A DNA stretch of 64,000 nt from Alicyclobacillus fastidiosus. GTDB lineage: Bacteria > Bacillota > Bacilli > Alicyclobacillales > Alicyclobacillaceae. The translations under genes and the position numbers were made by a program. The stretch covers positions 62,001 through 126,000 of the forward strand of contig NZ_CP104068.1 of the NCBI RefSeq assembly GCF_026651875.1. The letters run 5' to 3'. Below are positions 41,364-50,338 of this stretch, piece by piece (the first letter of the stretch is position 1; each line of letters starts with the position of its first letter). The notes beneath the pieces are model-generated. The model did not search any database and was not told the origin of the DNA. It worked only from the letters and a program-made list of their open reading frames with translations.

Positions 41364-41523
41364 GGGGTGTCCCAAAAGTCAATTTTGGATTTTTGAAGCC
41401 CCACTTTGATTAAGAATTTCTTAAAACAAAAAGCCTCCATCTCCACTTTCACTGTGGATTTGGAGGCTTTTCTATATGATGTTGGGACTGGATGATTTGG
41501 TACGACCCTTTTGGGACAGCCCC
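41364..41523. mobile_element. Candidate miniature inverted-repeat element
   Basis: The outer arms GGGGTGTCCCAAAAG (from 41364) and CTTTTGGGACAGCCCC (to 41523) are complementary apart from a one-base bulge. Inside is a hairpin, AAAGCCTCCA with TGGAGGCTTTT, also usable as a terminator. No coding capacity. Target duplication not clear. Confidence 0.5.
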
Positions 41524-41564
41524 ACGGTCCATAAACATTGGTTTGGCCTCATTTCAATTTGCTG

Positions 41565-42296
41565 CTAACCTAATAAAACGTTACCTAAGAGTCCCAGTGC
41601 GTAAGACACAACGCCAACAATAATTCCTGCCATGGTCATTTCCAAACCACTAGACCACCAGGAACGGACTGTAACAAGGCTTTTTAACGCACCTACTACG
41701 AAATGGGCTAATATGGATACAATCGCGGCCAGAACTAAGGCTAACCTTCCACTGATAAAGAAAAATGGGATCAATGGAACGATTGCACCAACGAATGTAG
41801 ATATCGAGCCTGACATCGCTGATGACCACGGATTGCCCTTTGCAGACTCATGAAGTCCATGTTTCTCCTGTGCAATAGTCCGAAGAAACATGTTGTCATC
41901 CTTAGCAATAGTTTGCGCAATATACTCAGCGTCCGTCTCATTAAAGCCTTTTGCCTGATAAATAAGTGACAGTGTTTCAAGTTCGCGTGCCCGTTCGGTT
42001 TCAATTGACTTGCGTGCACGGGATAAGGTAGTATCCATCAGTTCGTTCTCTGACTTCGTTGCGAGCCATGCACCAGCTCCCATAGACAAAGTGCTCGCCA
42101 AAGCACCGAAGAGACCCGAGATTAAAATCGTGTGACTGTTCGACGTATAGCCTGCTACACCTGCAATAATGCCAAAGATGGCACCTAGGCCATCGTTTAC
42201 ACCATATATTGCGTCACCAATCCAGTCTGAGACATCATTTTGTTTATCCTTCCCTAAGACTTCATCAAGTCGTTTTGACGGAGATAGAGTTGCCAT
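41565..42296 (-). CDS. VIT1/CCC1-family Fe2+/Mn2+ transporter
   Basis: 243 residues. SDWIGDAIYGVNDGLGAIFGIIAGVAGY is the VIT1 start signature, and GALASTLSMGAGAWLATKSENEL follows with the conserved Gly-rich helix. A cytoplasmic acidic three-helix segment with Glu residues (ERARELETLSLIYQAKGFNETDAEYIAQTI) is the metal-binding domain seen in the VIT family and in nodulin-21/MbfA-like proteins. Three C-terminal helices complete the protein. ATG 42296 has AAAGGTGG five bases upstream. It probably exports iron or manganese. Confidence 0.9.
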   Translation of the reverse strand: MATLSPSKRLDEVLGKDKQNDVSDWIGDAIYGVNDGLGAIFGIIAGVAGYTSNSHTILISGLFGALASTLSMGAGAWLATKSENELMDTTLSRARKSIETERARELETLSLIYQAKGFNETDAEYIAQTIAKDDNMFLRTIAQEKHGLHESAKGNPWSSAMSGSISTFVGAIVPLIPFFFISGRLALVLAAIVSILAHFVVGALKSLVTVRSWWSSGLEMTMAGIIVGVVSYALGLLGNVLLG

Positions 42297-43156
42297 GCAT
42301 ACCACCTTTTCCTCTGTAATACACTGTAATTATTAAATTTAGACTGAATCTAAGTCAATGCTAATCTTTACTGTTCGAAGACCTGAAGTACGACCCCTAA
42401 AGTCTCCAAACGAAATGAGTTTAACCAGTCTAATTTCTCTCTATACCCACGGGTGTGACTTCTCAGTAACCGAATAAGTAAGACGAGAAGTTTCTCGACA
42501 TTGTCCAGAAAAAGTAAATAACCTCCGATCATCCTCAAATTAAAGGTCGTTTAACATCTAGGCATTTGTCGGTTTCTGACCAAATTAAGGACGATTAGTA
42601 TATGATACATGCGTGTGACTCTCTGGCCCTTCCTATCATCACTGGAGGAGCGCATTCTGGGTGGACACCTCAAGTGCCCATTCCCCCGAAATCCCCAACC
42701 CTACATTTATAGACCCGCTTGCAAGTTTCCAGTAATATATTGGTAAGCCTAAACCTGCAATTCGTTTTGAACTAACCTCTCTCTATGATTTAAGATTTTC
42801 CCAGTCATTTAGCGGTTTTCTTTGTACACTAAACATCACATTTTAAGCGGAATTCGGTGTTCCATGTGCTTTTTCGGCTCAAGGGTGTATTCAAATAAGG
42901 GGTGTACCCCTTTTGGTGAATTATGGTCGCGCTTTTGGATCTCCACATATACCTTCGCGGCCTACCCTCTCATGTCTCACGGGGTCCTTTTTTCAGGCCC
43001 TTTACATTCCATCGTTCCGCCTGTCGAAGGGTGGAGGTCAGCTGTGCTGCCCGCCTGGGTCATTGCCCTCATGGTTAGTTTGGTGCCGACTACTCCGCGC
43101 TTCGTTTGTGTGTTCACGTGTTCAAATGGCGCTAATTCCTCAGTTGCATTCAATCA
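42297..43156. other. Non-coding stretch, 3' flank of IS110-type element
   Basis: No gene seen. From about 42850 there are GC-rich hairpins (GGGGTGTACCCC near 42899-42910). This side of the IS110 transposase is where an IS1111-type bridge RNA would lie, but the element boundary could not be fixed. Confidence 0.35.
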
Positions 43157-44308
43157 TTAAGCTGCATTCTGTAGCCGTTCTTCTTGGACTGGTCCAAGCA
43201 TTTGTTTCGGATCGTACGGTACTTGTCTTTTCCACAACACGAATAAAATTCGAATCAACTTACAACACAGAGCCACCACGGACTGTACCTTCTTCAGTGG
43301 GTTCTGTGGTCTCTGCGTAAAGTACTGGTGAAGACCCTGAAACTCGGCATTCTTCGCAATCAGTGGGATCACACATCGGAATAGCAACGCCCTTAACTTG
43401 GGTCGACCTCTTTTACTAATCGTCGTTCTACCTTTGTGATTCCCTGAACTGTTCTCCTTCAGATTCAATCCTGCTAACTTTTGAATCTGTCTAGGATGCT
43501 GGTACGATGAGATATCCCCAACCTCTGCAATAAAACCAGCGGCCGTCACCAGCCCAATGCCTGGCACACTCATCATTTGTTCTGCACCTGGAACCTGGCT
43601 CACTAACTGTTCAATATCCGCTACCAGTTGTGCTAGCTGTGCATGGAGTAAATCGTACTGACCAAGCAAAATATGAAGCTCTTGGCGTGCCATCTGCAGT
43701 CCCACAATGATGCCAATCGAATCAGTAGCGGCCTTTATGAGCTGTCGAGCACGACTCACACCGACTCCACGTTTGATCCCATTTTCACGCCATTTACGGA
43801 CGACTTCTATCTCCGTCTCTTTCACGACATCCGTCGGGAGCGGAAACAAGTGCAAGCACACCAATGCAGATTTTCCTTCCCAGTCCTTAAACACCTTTGT
43901 AAACTCAGGAAAGAACCGATCTAGCCAATTGTGAATTCGCCCCTGGACGCGCTTCAGGTCCTCGACCAAACGCCCTCTTTGATTCATTCCCACGCGCAAT
44001 TCCGCGTAGATATCCTCGGGAATGTTGGGTACAGAGTAGCGTCCGTCTTTGGCCAATTGCGAGATCACTCGGGCGTCCTTACGGTCATTCTTTGTTGGAC
44101 TATTGTCGTCTAGTTCTTTGCTCTTCTTGACGTGCATCGGGTTTACCAGCACAACGCTGATACCACGATGGCGAAGAAATTGAGCGAGATTCATCCAATA
44201 GTGGCCAGTCGGCTCGACTCCTACAATGACTTGATCGCAACCATGGTCGAGCTTTAGTGACTCAATCCAGGTCAACAGCTTTTCGAAGCCGTGCCGACTG
44301 TTGTCAAA
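43157..44308 (-). pseudogene. 5'-truncated IS110-family transposase
   Basis: About 380 codons. Present: VIVGVEPTGHYWMNLAQFL (Glu), NDRKDARVISQLAKDG (Asp residues), MSVPGIGLVTAAGFIAEVGDIS, LKENSSGNHKGRTTISKRG (Ser). Missing: the first 20-30 residues with the first catalytic Asp (DVSK-type motif). The truncation point coincides with the left 38-bp repeat of the Tn3-family element at 44309, so the transposon end replaced the start of this gene. A chimeric frame runs into the repeat as far as an ATG at 44338. Confidence 0.82.
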
Positions 44309-44346
44309 GGGGTAGGGCCGACATTTTAACGAAAACATACGCTAAG
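44309..44346 (+). repeat. Tn3-family terminal inverted repeat, left
   Basis: 38 bases from GGGGTAGGGCCGACATTT to ACATACGCTAAG, the classic length and GGGG...TAAG form of Tn3-family ends. The inverse copy at 55677-55714 matches 34 of 38. Similarity continues inward for some 12 bases (ACATTTATTGGA). Confidence 0.9.
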
Positions 44347-44377
44347 ACATTTATTGGAATGAGAATTCGGAGTTTCT

Positions 44378-46660
44378 TTACTCTAAGGTGTTCGTGTTTT
44401 GACTACGAAGTGGGCGCAGAGAATCTAAATCTCTCGGCTGGCTTAGGCTGAATGTGTATTCGCCTAGGAAATTAATGTGCTCCCACCCTAGCGGGGAAAT
44501 GTGATTCAAGAGTTCCTCCTGGAATCCACCCTGCGCCCTTTTGAATTCCGTCGCCTTAGTCAGGTAAACTGTATTCCACACGCTGATTGCATTGATTAGA
44601 ATATTGAGCGCACTAGCCCGTTGGAGCTGGCCTTGAAGTGCACGATCACGAAGTTCCCCATGGAAGAGCTGTGGCTAGGCGATTCTGTCGTGCGTAAGAG
44701 CCGAGTTTCCCCATCATGGGTGAAGCAGAGACCGTACCCTCTCGAATGGAATACGCCAACCGCAGGACATCATCAAAGTTGTCTCGTATGACCTTTGCAT
44801 TGACTTGGCCACGAAGCAAAGTCTCCAGTTTTGGGAAGTCAGTCGGTTTACCGAAGGTGAAAAGCTTAGAGTCTGATAAATCTCGGAGTCGAGGCGCAAA
44901 ACGGAAACCAAGAAGGTGGGTTAAGCCAAACACCTGATCTGTGTAACCGGCGGTATCGGTGTAGTGTTCTTCAATGATCAAATCCGTTTCGTGGTGTAGC
45001 AGGCCATCAATGACATGCACGGCATCCCTTGCGTTTGTGTTGATGACCTTGGTATAGAAGCTTGAAAACTGGTCACTGACGAAACGGTAAATGGTCGCGC
45101 CCTTTCCATGGCCGTAATGAGGATTGGCGTCTGCATGAAGCGCTGAGACACCTATCGGCACACGCATACCGTCTGATGATGACGTGGTTCCGTCGCCCCA
45201 ATAGGACGACAGAGCCAAGCGATGATGGAAGTTCACTAGTACAGCTTGGGCTTTATTCATTGCGTCTTCGTAAAGGCGCCACTGCGCCACATTTGCCAAC
45301 TGCCGATATGAAACACCCGGTGTGGATTCGGCCATCTTTGTGAGTCCCACGTTTGTTCCCATTGCCATGAGGGTGGCCATCACAACGATGGTTTCCTCTT
45401 CGTTCGGCATACGGTTGGTGGAAGCATGAACAAACTGTTCGTGAAATCCAGTCCAACGGGCTACATCCATGAGGAGATCGGTGAGTTTGATGCGTGGCAG
45501 CAACTCGTACAACGACACACTGAAGTCTCTGGCTTCATCCGGAACGTCCTTTTCTAACCGATCAATGTGAAGTTTCCCACTCTCCAAATTGACGGATTCC
45601 AAAGCCTCAACGTTGGACGATAGCCAATCCAAGCGTTTCCGGAGTGATTCCATCCGTTCTTCCAAATATGCCTCAACCGACGTGTCGACTGCTAGTGGAA
45701 CATGGCTTGGTTTAATCTGCTCCCAATCTTCTCTGGAAACGAGGTATTCATCGAAGTCCTTATGCTGGCGGCTTCCAACAATGGACACATCACCGGATCG
45801 AATATAGTTTCGCAGTTCCGTGAGGACCGCCATCTCGTAATAATGACGGTTAATGCTTCCGTCATCGTCATAGACATGCCTCTGCCAGCGATTCGACACA
45901 AATTCAAGGGGTGCGCCTTCTGGGACCTTGCGTTTACCGGATTCATTCATGTCCCGGATGATGTCAACCGCTCTCATCAGGGATTCTGCAGACCTGGTTG
46001 AACGAAATTCCAGTGACTTCAGGAACGTTGGGGTGTACTTCCGGAGTGTGTAGAACTTCTTCTCCAGCAAGTCTAAGTAATCGTAATCAACAGGGCGTGC
46101 AAGGCTTTTTGCTTCTTCCACGGATGCAACCAGTTTGTCCCAAGGCATGACGGCTTCTAGCGCGACGAAGGGATCTATCCCTTCATTTCGAGCCTTTATA
46201 AGTGCATCTCCCATACTGGCGAAATGAACGACTTTTTCGTTGATAGACTTTCCGTTTTGCTTCTGAATTTCCTCCTGGGCCTTTCGCCCTTTCGATAAAA
46301 GGGACATGATCTGCCTATCGTGTATCTCGAATGCTTGATCCGTTAAATCCTGAATCAAGTCGAGTAGGTAAGCCACGAGAATAGCGTATTTCTTGGGGTC
46401 ATTAAATCGCCGAAATGATCGAGGCTCGTATCGTGATCCGATTTTAGACAGCTGTCTGAGTCTGTTTGGATGAATCCCATGGGTATCAACTTGGAGTTTG
46501 AGTGCTCGGATATATTCAAGCCTTTCAACAACCTTCAGAAACGATTCTGGAGAGGACTGGCCTGGGACCTCTTTTAGCCAACCCAAATACGTTTTATTGG
46601 TACCAGGCATCAACGATAGTAAGCTATCCAGACTGTGCATTTGACTGTCTGTCAACGAAG
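44378..46660 (-). pseudogene. Tn3-family transposase tnpA, middle and 3' part
   Basis: Residues from LTDSQMHSLDSLLSLMPG onward, with YWGDGTTSSSDGMRVP (first catalytic Asp) and EEHYTDTAGYTDQVFGLTHLLGF (second Asp). After YARQNRLATAL, near 44672, about 50 residues are missing, including the family's NKGE(A)xNAL block with the catalytic Glu. The reading frame then shifts before ELRDRALQGQLQRASALNILINAI and WNTVYLTKATEFKRAQG, ending LSPLGWEHINFLGEYTF. The 5' part of the gene is at 48836-49398, beyond an inserted element. Confidence 0.9.
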
Positions 46661-46870
46661 TGATCGCGAAAAATAAAGTTGTATACTCAAAGTTCCTATT
46701 TGATCAAGTGGTCGATGGACGTCTGTTTTTGACATGACGCCTAAAGTCGTATACTGACGAGGCTGGGCAGGCACGTAACGCGGTGCCAGGAAAAAAACAA
46801 AGTCGTAACTGAACGACCTTCGAGATAGAGGTCAGCGCCTCACCATCTTGGGGGGTCGTATACGACTAAA
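46661..46870. repeat. Left end with spaced transposase-site-like repeats
   Basis: Copies of the core AAAGT(T/C)GTA(TA)CT occur at about 46675, 46744 and 46798, and an inverted one (GGTCGTATACGAC) near 46854. The spacing is irregular, as in the left end of Tn7. Confidence 0.55.
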
Positions 46871-47026
46871 TGCATATTTATTCCGTTCTCCGGAATAGGC
46901 GTTCTTAAACATTCGCCCCCGTTACCTGAAGAAGCACATGTGCCAAACAATAAGAGCCGCCCGTGGTCACCAGCCAATTCGGACGGTTCTCTTCAATCTT
47001 TTCAAAGGGACTTCTGTTCAACATCT

Positions 47027-47959
47027 TCATTTCTGCTTCATTAAGGCGATGGTACTTATTTGACCTGCGGAGCTAATTGTAATGTCGGCACTGGAGCCCG
47101 TTAGGTCATACCCCCTCTTTGTTGGATCAACGTTGATGCGAATTGAATTGCCTGATGGATTCGTGTATGTCATTGGTTGTGACGCAGCATGTGAATTTAG
47201 CGTGATGGAAACGGTGTTCCCAATTTGACCTCCCGTATAATTTAAGAGCAGTGTCCCGGTTGGGTAGCTAAAACCATTTCCCACTATCGTTTCATACGCA
47301 TATGTGACATTCCACTGTCTGTCATGCCCGACGTACTCATGATAACCTTCAACATGCAAGTCGGTCTTGGCATCCGCCAAAACAAACTGTTCACTATAAC
47401 TGTGTCCATTTACATTCCAAGAAACTTTCAACGGCGTTGCGTTTGCAAAGCCGTTTGGAAGATATACCATGGAAAATCCGCGAACTTCCGCTCCAGGTTG
47501 GATTGGGTTGCTTTCAGCCGCTCCCGTTTGTGATCCGCCCCAGGAAACGGATAGTAGGGTCGGTAATATGGGCTTAACGCCCGCGTAGAACAGTTGCATG
47601 TCGTAATACGGACCTTGCTTCGCTAGAGACTTATAGATCACCAATCTCCAGTTATCGGAAACCAGTTCTACTGGTTGATTAAACTGTAATCCTTGACCAT
47701 GGGCACTCGTCGAAGTCTGCGTTCTATGGTGTAGAAGATCCCGACTTGAGTAAACCCCTACAGCGGCTACAAGTAATGCAACGCATGCGGCTCCAAGTGC
47801 TCCCAAGTGGCGAAATCTCGGGTTACGAGATGGTGATTTTGTTAAATTATTGGACGCGTTCTGAGCAATTTTCGCCCAAACTTCGCCACTCTTCTCTGGT
47901 GGGAGTTCAACTTTTGATAATTCCTTGTACTGCTCAATTAGATCTTTGGAATCAAACAT
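47027..47959 (-). CDS. Membrane-anchored anti-sigma-like protein
   Basis: 310 residues. An N-terminal cytoplasmic segment of about 45 residues (MFDSKDLIEQYKELSKVEL..) is followed by one membrane helix (HLGALGAACVALLVAAVGVY) and a large extracellular beta-rich domain of about 230 residues (WRLVIYKSLAKQGPYYDMQLFYAG... WNVTYAYETIVGNGFSYPTGTLLLNYTGG). It overlaps the upstream ECF sigma gene by one base. This pairing is standard for an ECF sigma factor and the membrane protein that holds it inactive; the extracellular domain would sense an unknown signal. A terminator-like hairpin (GAGCCGCCCG/CGGACGGTTC) follows at about 46950-46995. Confidence 0.75.
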   Translation of the reverse strand: MFDSKDLIEQYKELSKVELPPEKSGEVWAKIAQNASNNLTKSPSRNPRFRHLGALGAACVALLVAAVGVYSSRDLLHHRTQTSTSAHGQGLQFNQPVELVSDNWRLVIYKSLAKQGPYYDMQLFYAGVKPILPTLLSVSWGGSQTGAAESNPIQPGAEVRGFSMVYLPNGFANATPLKVSWNVNGHSYSEQFVLADAKTDLHVEGYHEYVGHDRQWNVTYAYETIVGNGFSYPTGTLLLNYTGGQIGNTVSITLNSHAASQPMTYTNPSGNSIRINVDPTKRGYDLTGSSADITISSAGQISTIALMKQK

Positions 47960-48471
47960 TAAGAATTCCCCCCTTCAAAGCCTGTCCCCAACATATTGCG
48001 AATTCTGGCGACTGCCCGGTAGTCTGTGGTCCTTACTTTTCCCGGTGACCAGCCAAGGACCTGTGCCGTTTCTTCTACGGATAACTCCTCAATATGGCGT
48101 AGGATAAAGACTTGTCTGTAACTCTCCTTGAGTGCCATTAAAGTCTGTTCGAGAACCAATGTAGTCTCTATAGGTAGCTCTCTATCCGCGATAAAAGGCG
48201 GATCGTATTCAGATATAAATTGATTCCACTTTTTTTGTTTGCGAACGTAGTCGTACATATAATTTCGAGCAATACTCAAGAGCCAAGTCTTGGTGTTCGC
48301 ATCATGTCTGAAGTTCCCCCAAGCTCGGATCGCACGGACAAATACCTCTTGCACGACATCCAGTGCAACTGATGAGTCACCCAATGTGTATCTGGCGAAC
48401 CGATATATATCGTGCCGATATAATTCATATAAATCACGGAGATCTGCGTCTCTGTCGAGCTCGGAGCTCAA
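47959..48471 (-). CDS. ECF-type RNA polymerase sigma factor
   Basis: 170 residues. Region 2 (LYELYRHDIYRFARYTLGDSSVALDVVQEVFVRAIRAWGNF) and region 4 (ALKESYRQVFILRHIEELSVEETAQVLGWSPGKVRTTDYRAVARI) are clear. TTG start with GGGGGTGA six bases upstream. It is carried inside a small transposable element with its presumed anti-sigma factor, so it is a mobile regulatory cassette. The promoter it reads is unknown. Confidence 0.92.
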   Translation of the reverse strand: MSSELDRDADLRDLYELYRHDIYRFARYTLGDSSVALDVVQEVFVRAIRAWGNFRHDANTKTWLLSIARNYMYDYVRKQKKWNQFISEYDPPFIADRELPIETTLVLEQTLMALKESYRQVFILRHIEELSVEETAQVLGWSPGKVRTTDYRAVARIRNMLGTGFEGGNS

Positions 48472-48745
48472 TTTAGGTCACCCCCTCTTGTTGACTCCTT
48501 AATTAGACGTTGAACAACGCATTTGATCACAGTTTCAATAAAAAAATTTTTGATGTAAATCTGACCAGATCACGCAGAAGGACATCCAATGTAGGATGCC
48601 CGCCTGTACACTTTTACTTTTTATGAGTCCTTCTCTTACTGAACTATGCTGCCCTTATGTTCAATATCCACTTTACAGATTTGGTGCATTTTTATACACC
48701 CTAAACATAAGCAATACCGCCTGACTCTTACTATCGAGGCTGTAT
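48472..48745. other. Upstream region of sigma gene inside the element
   Basis: No gene seen. It should hold the promoter of the sigma/anti-sigma pair. Confidence 0.4.
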
Positions 48746-48835
48746 TTATTGGTATGGAACTTTATTTCGGTATACGACTTTATTTTCGAGTCTAAATCTT
48801 TATTTTTCAGTCTAGAACTTTATTTTCCGTGATCA
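48746..48835. repeat. Right end with four adjacent transposase-site-like repeats
   Basis: Four units of about 20 bases, ACTTTATTT-type (TATGGAACTTTATTTCGG; TATACGACTTTATTTTCGA; GTCTAAATCTTTATTTTTCA; GTCTAGAACTTTATTTTCCG), are followed by TGATCA at the outer edge. Tight packing at one end and loose spacing at the other is a Tn7 hallmark. Confidence 0.6.
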
Positions 48836-49398
48836 CGAAGCGCCGAGCACCTTGAAAATTCTATCCTCCGTTCGTTTCCGTGCCTCCCATACGGTCCTTT
48901 CGATTGTTGCCATCGCAGGTAAATCACTTTACGTTTACGCAGTTCATCTAAGCCGATCTGAATGAGATGTAGCGGGCTACCATTGATCATGGCATGTTCA
49001 GTCAAAACTTTTGAGAGCCAACGATATTCGCCGAGCGTAAAGGGGGAGAATCCATACTCCCGACGGATTTCTTCCAAGTGTTCGTATCTTGTTGCCTCTC
49101 TTTGCGAGTAACCCTGGAATTCAGAGACATTTACCTGAAGTTGTTTGGCCACATAGCTCAGGACACGTTCAGGTATTTCCTGTACATCGAACAGAGTCCA
49201 GCCCAGATACCGCAGTACACACAATTGGATAGCGAACCCAAGACGGTTGTAGTCTCTGCGGTGACGTCGAATCACTTCGATGTCGTGAGACGTAAATGTA
49301 AAGTATGTCCCTAGCGTCCATTCATCAATGTCGTTGGGGATCTCCATGTATTTCAATCGTTCTTCTGGGGTTAGTAACTCTCTGACTCGGGTATACAT
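48836..49398 (-). pseudogene. Tn3-family transposase tnpA, 5' part
   Basis: It starts MYTRVRELLTPEERLKYMEIP and continues through VIRRHRRDYNRLGFAIQLCVLRYLGWTLFD, the DUF4158 N-terminal domain of Tn3 transposases. After ELRKRKVIY one base appears lost (near 48918); the homology then continues in another frame (AMATIERTVWEARKRTEDRIFKVLGAS) up to the inserted element at 48835. With the 3' part at 44378-46660 it would make a protein of about 980 residues, the usual length. Confidence 0.88.
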
Positions 49399-49439
49399 CT
49401 GAAACTCCCCTATGAAAATTGGTAAAAGTGATATCCGCC

Positions 49440-49584
49440 GAATCATACACAATCTAGTTTTGTATGATTCGATATGAGCCTGCAATCCCGTGCTACGAAA
49501 GGGATTTTTCAACATTTCATAAGTTCTACTTTATTTGTTCTCCGAACACATCATACTTATCGTATAATATCATATAATAAGTAT
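49440..49584. other. Candidate recombination site of the tyrosine recombinase
   Basis: Dyad 1: GAATCATACA (49440-49449) and TGTATGATTC (49461-49470), perfect arms around 11 bases. Dyad 2: ATACTTAT (49553-49560) and ATAAGTAT (49577-49584). They lie between the divergent tnpA and recombinase genes, where Tn4430/Tn5401 carry the site for TnpI. Confidence 0.65.
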
Positions 49585-49604
49585 CGTTCGACGGAGGGTC
49601 ACTT

Positions 49605-50171
49605 TTGGAATTTGTTCAGCCTATTCGCGAGAAGAAACAAATTGATTCCATGAAAAAAATTCTAAAGGCCACAAACTTGAGAGATCATTGTTTGTTTATA
49701 TTAGGGATTAACTCTGGCCTTCGAATTAGTGACTTACTGAAATTGAACATTCATGACGTGATGGATGACCGAGGTCGAGTAAGAGACCGCATTTCTATTC
49801 GGGAAACCAAAACAGGGAAAAGCAAAGACTTTCCGGTTGGGGATACAGCACGTAAAGCCATCATGGAGTATTTGAGCACTCGTACCTATACATTGAATGA
49901 TCCCCTCTTTTTGTCCAGGAAGGGACGGCAAGCGTTGAAGAGACAGCAAGCCTATAAGATCATTAATGATGCGGCTAGAGCAGTAGGGATTAAGGAGAAC
50001 ATTGGGACACATACCCTTCGGAAGACTTTTGGGTATCATGCGTACCAATCTGGTGTGAGTCTGGCTGTTCTGCAGAAGCTATTCAACCACTCTGCCCCAA
50101 GTGTCACCCTGTCGTACATCGGTATTACACAGGACGAATTGGATGAAGTGTATCTGAATTTGAATTTGTAA
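49605..50171 (+). CDS. Tyrosine recombinase, TnpI/XerC-like, of the Tn3 element
   Basis: 188 residues. The catalytic domain has NSGLRISDLLKLN (first Arg), RETKTGKSKDFPV (Lys), GTHTLRKTFGYHAYQSG (His-Leu-Arg), LAVLQKLFNHSAPSVTLSYIG (His and the Tyr nucleophile). The protein is short: the N-terminal core-binding domain of TnpI or Xer proteins is largely missing. TTG start with ACGGAGGG upstream. It is divergent from tnpA, as in transposons that use a tyrosine recombinase to resolve cointegrates. Confidence 0.85.
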   Translation: MEFVQPIREKKQIDSMKKILKATNLRDHCLFILGINSGLRISDLLKLNIHDVMDDRGRVRDRISIRETKTGKSKDFPVGDTARKAIMEYLSTRTYTLNDPLFLSRKGRQALKRQQAYKIINDAARAVGIKENIGTHTLRKTFGYHAYQSGVSLAVLQKLFNHSAPSVTLSYIGITQDELDEVYLNLNL

Positions 50172-50274
50172 TCATATATTTATGCGGCTTTATATTCCTT
50201 TTATTGACATAAATATAAATTGGAGATTGCGTAGCCCCTAGTTTGTCCTGGTCTCCGTCCACGTCTAGATCGAA

Positions 50275-50306
50275 TTGTTAACCTGATATATAATATAGGT
50301 TAACAA
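50275..50306. promoter_or_regulatory. BirA operator of the biotin operon
   Basis: TTGTTAACCT (50275-50284) and AGGTTAACAA (50297-50306) are perfect inverted arms with 12 bases between, identical in type to the BirA sites of Bacillus bio operons. The biotin-loaded BirA repressor of the host would close the operon when biotin is sufficient. Confidence 0.92.
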
Positions 50307-50338
50307 TTACTCTGGAGGGATGAGTCATTTCACACATA

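Larger units (their letters stand above)
46661..48835. mobile_element. 2175-bp Tn7-like non-autonomous element
   Basis: It interrupts tnpA. CGAAG is duplicated at both edges (46656-46660 and 48836-48840); removing the element and one copy rejoins LGAS with LTDSQ in tnpA. The ends are inverted repeats of 27 bases, TGATCGCGAAAAATAAAG.. and TGATCACGGAAAATAAAG.., 23 of 27 identical. The right end has four adjacent copies of a unit of about 20 bases (48746-48830); the left end has three or four spaced copies over about 200 bases. It carries no transposase, only an ECF sigma gene and its partner. Confidence 0.75.

Noticed and set aside
42822..43320. Plus-strand ORFs of 112 and 135 codons
   Set aside because: They overlap the IS110 transposase end and its non-coding flank and resemble nothing.
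48746..48830. CRISPR or plasmid iterons
   Set aside because: The units are adjacent, imperfect and end at an inverted repeat with a target duplication, so a transposon end explains them better.
50172..50270. Possible Tn3 end (GGGGCTACGCAATC on the minus strand) just before bioB
   Set aside because: Apart from GGGG it does not match the 38-bp ends at 44309 and 55677, so it does not exclude the bio operon from the transposon.
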